Source of the DNA: Plazaster borealis
Taxonomy: Eukaryota; Echinodermata; Asteroidea; Forcipulatida; Labidiasteridae
Direction of reading: 5' to 3'
NCBI GenBank assembly: GCA_021014325.1
Contig: CM037461.1
Location: 5,857,501-5,921,500, forward strand
DNA length: 64,000 nt
Below, piece after piece: positions 62,401 to 64,000 of this stretch. Numbering within the stretch: the first letter of the stretch is position 1; every line of letters begins with the position of its first letter. The position numbers and the translations under genes are program-made. The notes under the pieces are model-generated. The model saw only the letters and a list, made by a program, of their open reading frames with translations, ran no database searches and had not been told where the DNA came from.

Positions 62401-63588
62401 TGATTGTACAAATCCAATGTGTGGTTCAGGAGTTACGAATTTTTCAAGTATTAGATGGATTATCTTTATGCCGGGGTGCGCAATATACAAGGTAACAGCG
62501 ATGCTAAATGTATTCCTACATGTAGTTGATGTAAACTCAACTACACGTACAATGTATATGTATCTGTACACGTGTTGTTACACTATCTCGCGTTATCAAG
62601 TGGGTCAACACAGACGTGCGCTTTAATGCCGGTGGTTATAAGACAAGATGTAAATGTCAAAATGTTGTTATTTCTGTGCAAAAGTTTGAGCAGGCTCAAC
62701 GTTCTACAACTTGATGAAAAATTATGCTGAAGTGATAAGTAGTTTTTGAGATACGAATTTTGTGAAATTTTCAACTTCCGGTTTGAACCGGACGTCAAGG
62801 TAAAATGGGGTCATACTTTGTGTAGCGTTTGTTGAACTCTTGATGACCTATCCGATGATGTATAGATTGTAAAAATCCAATATGTGGTTCAAGAGTTATG
62901 ATTTGTTTTCAAATATTAAACTTTGATTCATTGTAATTCAATATCTGATGACGTCATCATGACATCATCAAGTTTGTGTCGTCTTGATATTTAGGTTCAA
63001 ATGTCTGATGAGTTTCAATGTAAAATTCAATTTCAATCTTGAGTTATGCTGCAAATAAGCCCGAAAATGATGTTTTTCAAGAAAAAAAAACAAAGGCAAA
63101 CTTTGACCTAGGAGCATGACCGGGAAAAAAAAGTCATACGATTTTGACGTTAACTTTTGAAATGTTGCCCCAGTCTTGTTCTATCACATGCCCAAATATG
63201 AACATCATTGCTTTCATAGTCAATGAGATACAGCAAATACCAAATGGTCATTTTTCAACATTAAAAACCTTGTAATTTGACACCTGATGACGTCAGCATG
63301 ACGTCATCAATTTTGTGCCGTCCTCATATTGAGGTTCAATTGTCTGATGAGTTTCAATGTTTAGTTCAGTTTCAATCTTGAGTTATGCTGTAGAGAAGAG
63401 TTCCAGGGAAGAAGAAGAAGAAGAAGAAGATGGAGAAGAAGAAAAAAAACAGAACAAAAACAAAGAGGTGTTCGTGCTCATATTGCACGAACACCTAAAA
63501 CACAAAGAGGTGTTCGCACGAACACCTAATAAAAAAAAACGAACAAAAACAAAGAGTTGTTCGGGCTTAATGCCCGAACACCTAACTA
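56423..63588. repeat. Tandem array of 1.6-2.2 kb hairpin-bounded units
   Basis: It continues unit 2 to 57796. Further units are about 57797-59996, 59997-61577 and 61578-63588. Each starts with a TTTTTGT..ACAAAAAC hairpin and AAGGTGTTCG. Each contains repeated CCGGAAGTCAAGGTCAA, GATGTATAGATTGTAAAAATCCA and TGACGTCATCATGAC blocks and ends in GAAGAAGA purine runs, some with GGTGTTCGTGC/GCACGAACACC hairpins. A 180-bp segment (GCAATATACAGCGATGCTAA..) recurs near 58710, 60570 and 62490. No genuine genes. Confidence 0.75.
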
Positions 63589-64000
63589 GACTTATAGAGT
63601 TTGTAAAAACAAACTCAAGGTGTTCGGCTATCGTTGGGGTCAGTGTTTTATTAATGGGTGAACTATTCCTTTGAACCGATGAAGAGATAATAGTGATAAT
63701 AGCTTTGGAAATGTCAAAGAAAGTAAAATGTAAGTCTTTAACGTTTATACCTAGTTCACACGGGAAACAAGAGCTTAAGTTACTACTTAAGACTGAGTTG
63801 AGCTCTACATGGAACGTGTATTATTTAAACAACTTTCACGTTTTTCAGGGCTTAGGAACCCATGGTTTAATTGCACAAGGTGTGCAATTTTGTTTGACTT
63901 TATTTCGTTGTTCACAAAGAATGTTATTGAAGTATTCAAAAGGATCTAAAAGTTGGATTCTCGTAAAAACTGCTGTTGATAAGAGTCAAACTAATGTTGA
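63589..64000. other. Start of a further array unit, then unassigned sequence
   Basis: A hairpin TTTGT..ACAAA and AAGGTGTTCGGCTATCGTTGGGG, similar to 25380-25430, then about 270 bp in which I recognise nothing. Confidence 0.4.

Noticed and set aside
63357..63674. 105-codon frame with a poly-Glu/Lys stretch
   Set aside because: Produced by the GAAGAAGAA tract and the GTGTTCG hairpins at the end of an array unit.

Overview
The window reads as a repeat-rich metazoan genome, most likely a marine invertebrate; I cannot name the species. The evidence is intron-split exons for CUB and LDL-receptor class A (LDLa) domains on the minus strand, several nested transposon classes, and two integrated copies of a Polinton/Maverick (adintovirus-like) element. 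No prokaryotic operons, rRNA, tRNA or CRISPR arrays were seen.

Host gene (about 0-33.4 kb, minus strand). In gene order the exons are: truncated CUB (33.4 kb), LDLa-2 (32.6), LDLa-1 (32.1), CUB (28.2), LDLa-2 (24.1), LDLa-1 (1.45), CUB (0.7). This is a tandemly repeated LDLa-2/LDLa-1/CUB triplet whose introns were inflated by transposons. The paralogous introns serve as empty-site references. They show a 22.1 kb block (1864-23996, TTA duplication) between two exons that lie 0.4 kb apart in the other module. Other intron insertions are a LINE remnant (24.2-25.1 kb), a hairpin-ended repeat unit (25.4-27.4 kb) and a Penelope-like element with inverted terminal repeats (28.4-30.9 kb).

Polinton copy A (5294-22084, nested in the 22.1 kb block) and copy B (41094-56416, opposite orientation) share gene order. 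From the PolB end: C2H2 zinc-finger protein, opposed small zinc-ribbon-like gene, protein-primed DNA polymerase B, retroviral-type integrase, a late protein (duplicated in A), two small membrane proteins, an overlapping late gene, a very small membrane protein, FtsK/HerA-type packaging ATPase, double-jelly-roll major capsid protein, a 431-aa coiled-coil/membrane protein, a WCATTGCG-motif late protein, two penton-like paralogues and a two-TM protein. Both are flanked by a TCTTGA duplication. Each copy is damaged differently. A has a 1 kb PolB deletion, a chimeric deletion, a 1,862-bp tandem duplication and a 1.1 kb transposon insertion. B has mainly small frameshifts. No adenain-type protease was found in either.

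The most unusual feature is a family of 20-22 bp inverted repeats (9-10 bp arms, usually a CT/AG or GT/AC centre) saturating both Polinton copies, seen in spacers, in the terminal repeats and inside reading frames. Comparing A and B shows several present in one copy and absent from the other, inserted in frame, adding about 6-10 residues or supplying the C-terminus and stop codon. They look like a mobile or amplifying micro-repeat in a virus-like element, analogous in behaviour (not in sequence) to Rickettsia palindromic elements.

The right part (33.4-41.1 and 56.4-63.6 kb) is a head-to-tail array of 1.6-2.2 kb units. They are rich in CCGGAAGT, TCAAGGTCA and TGACGTCA motifs and bounded by hairpins. 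The array is interrupted by a 4.4 kb TIR DNA transposon (34201-38605) and by Polinton B.
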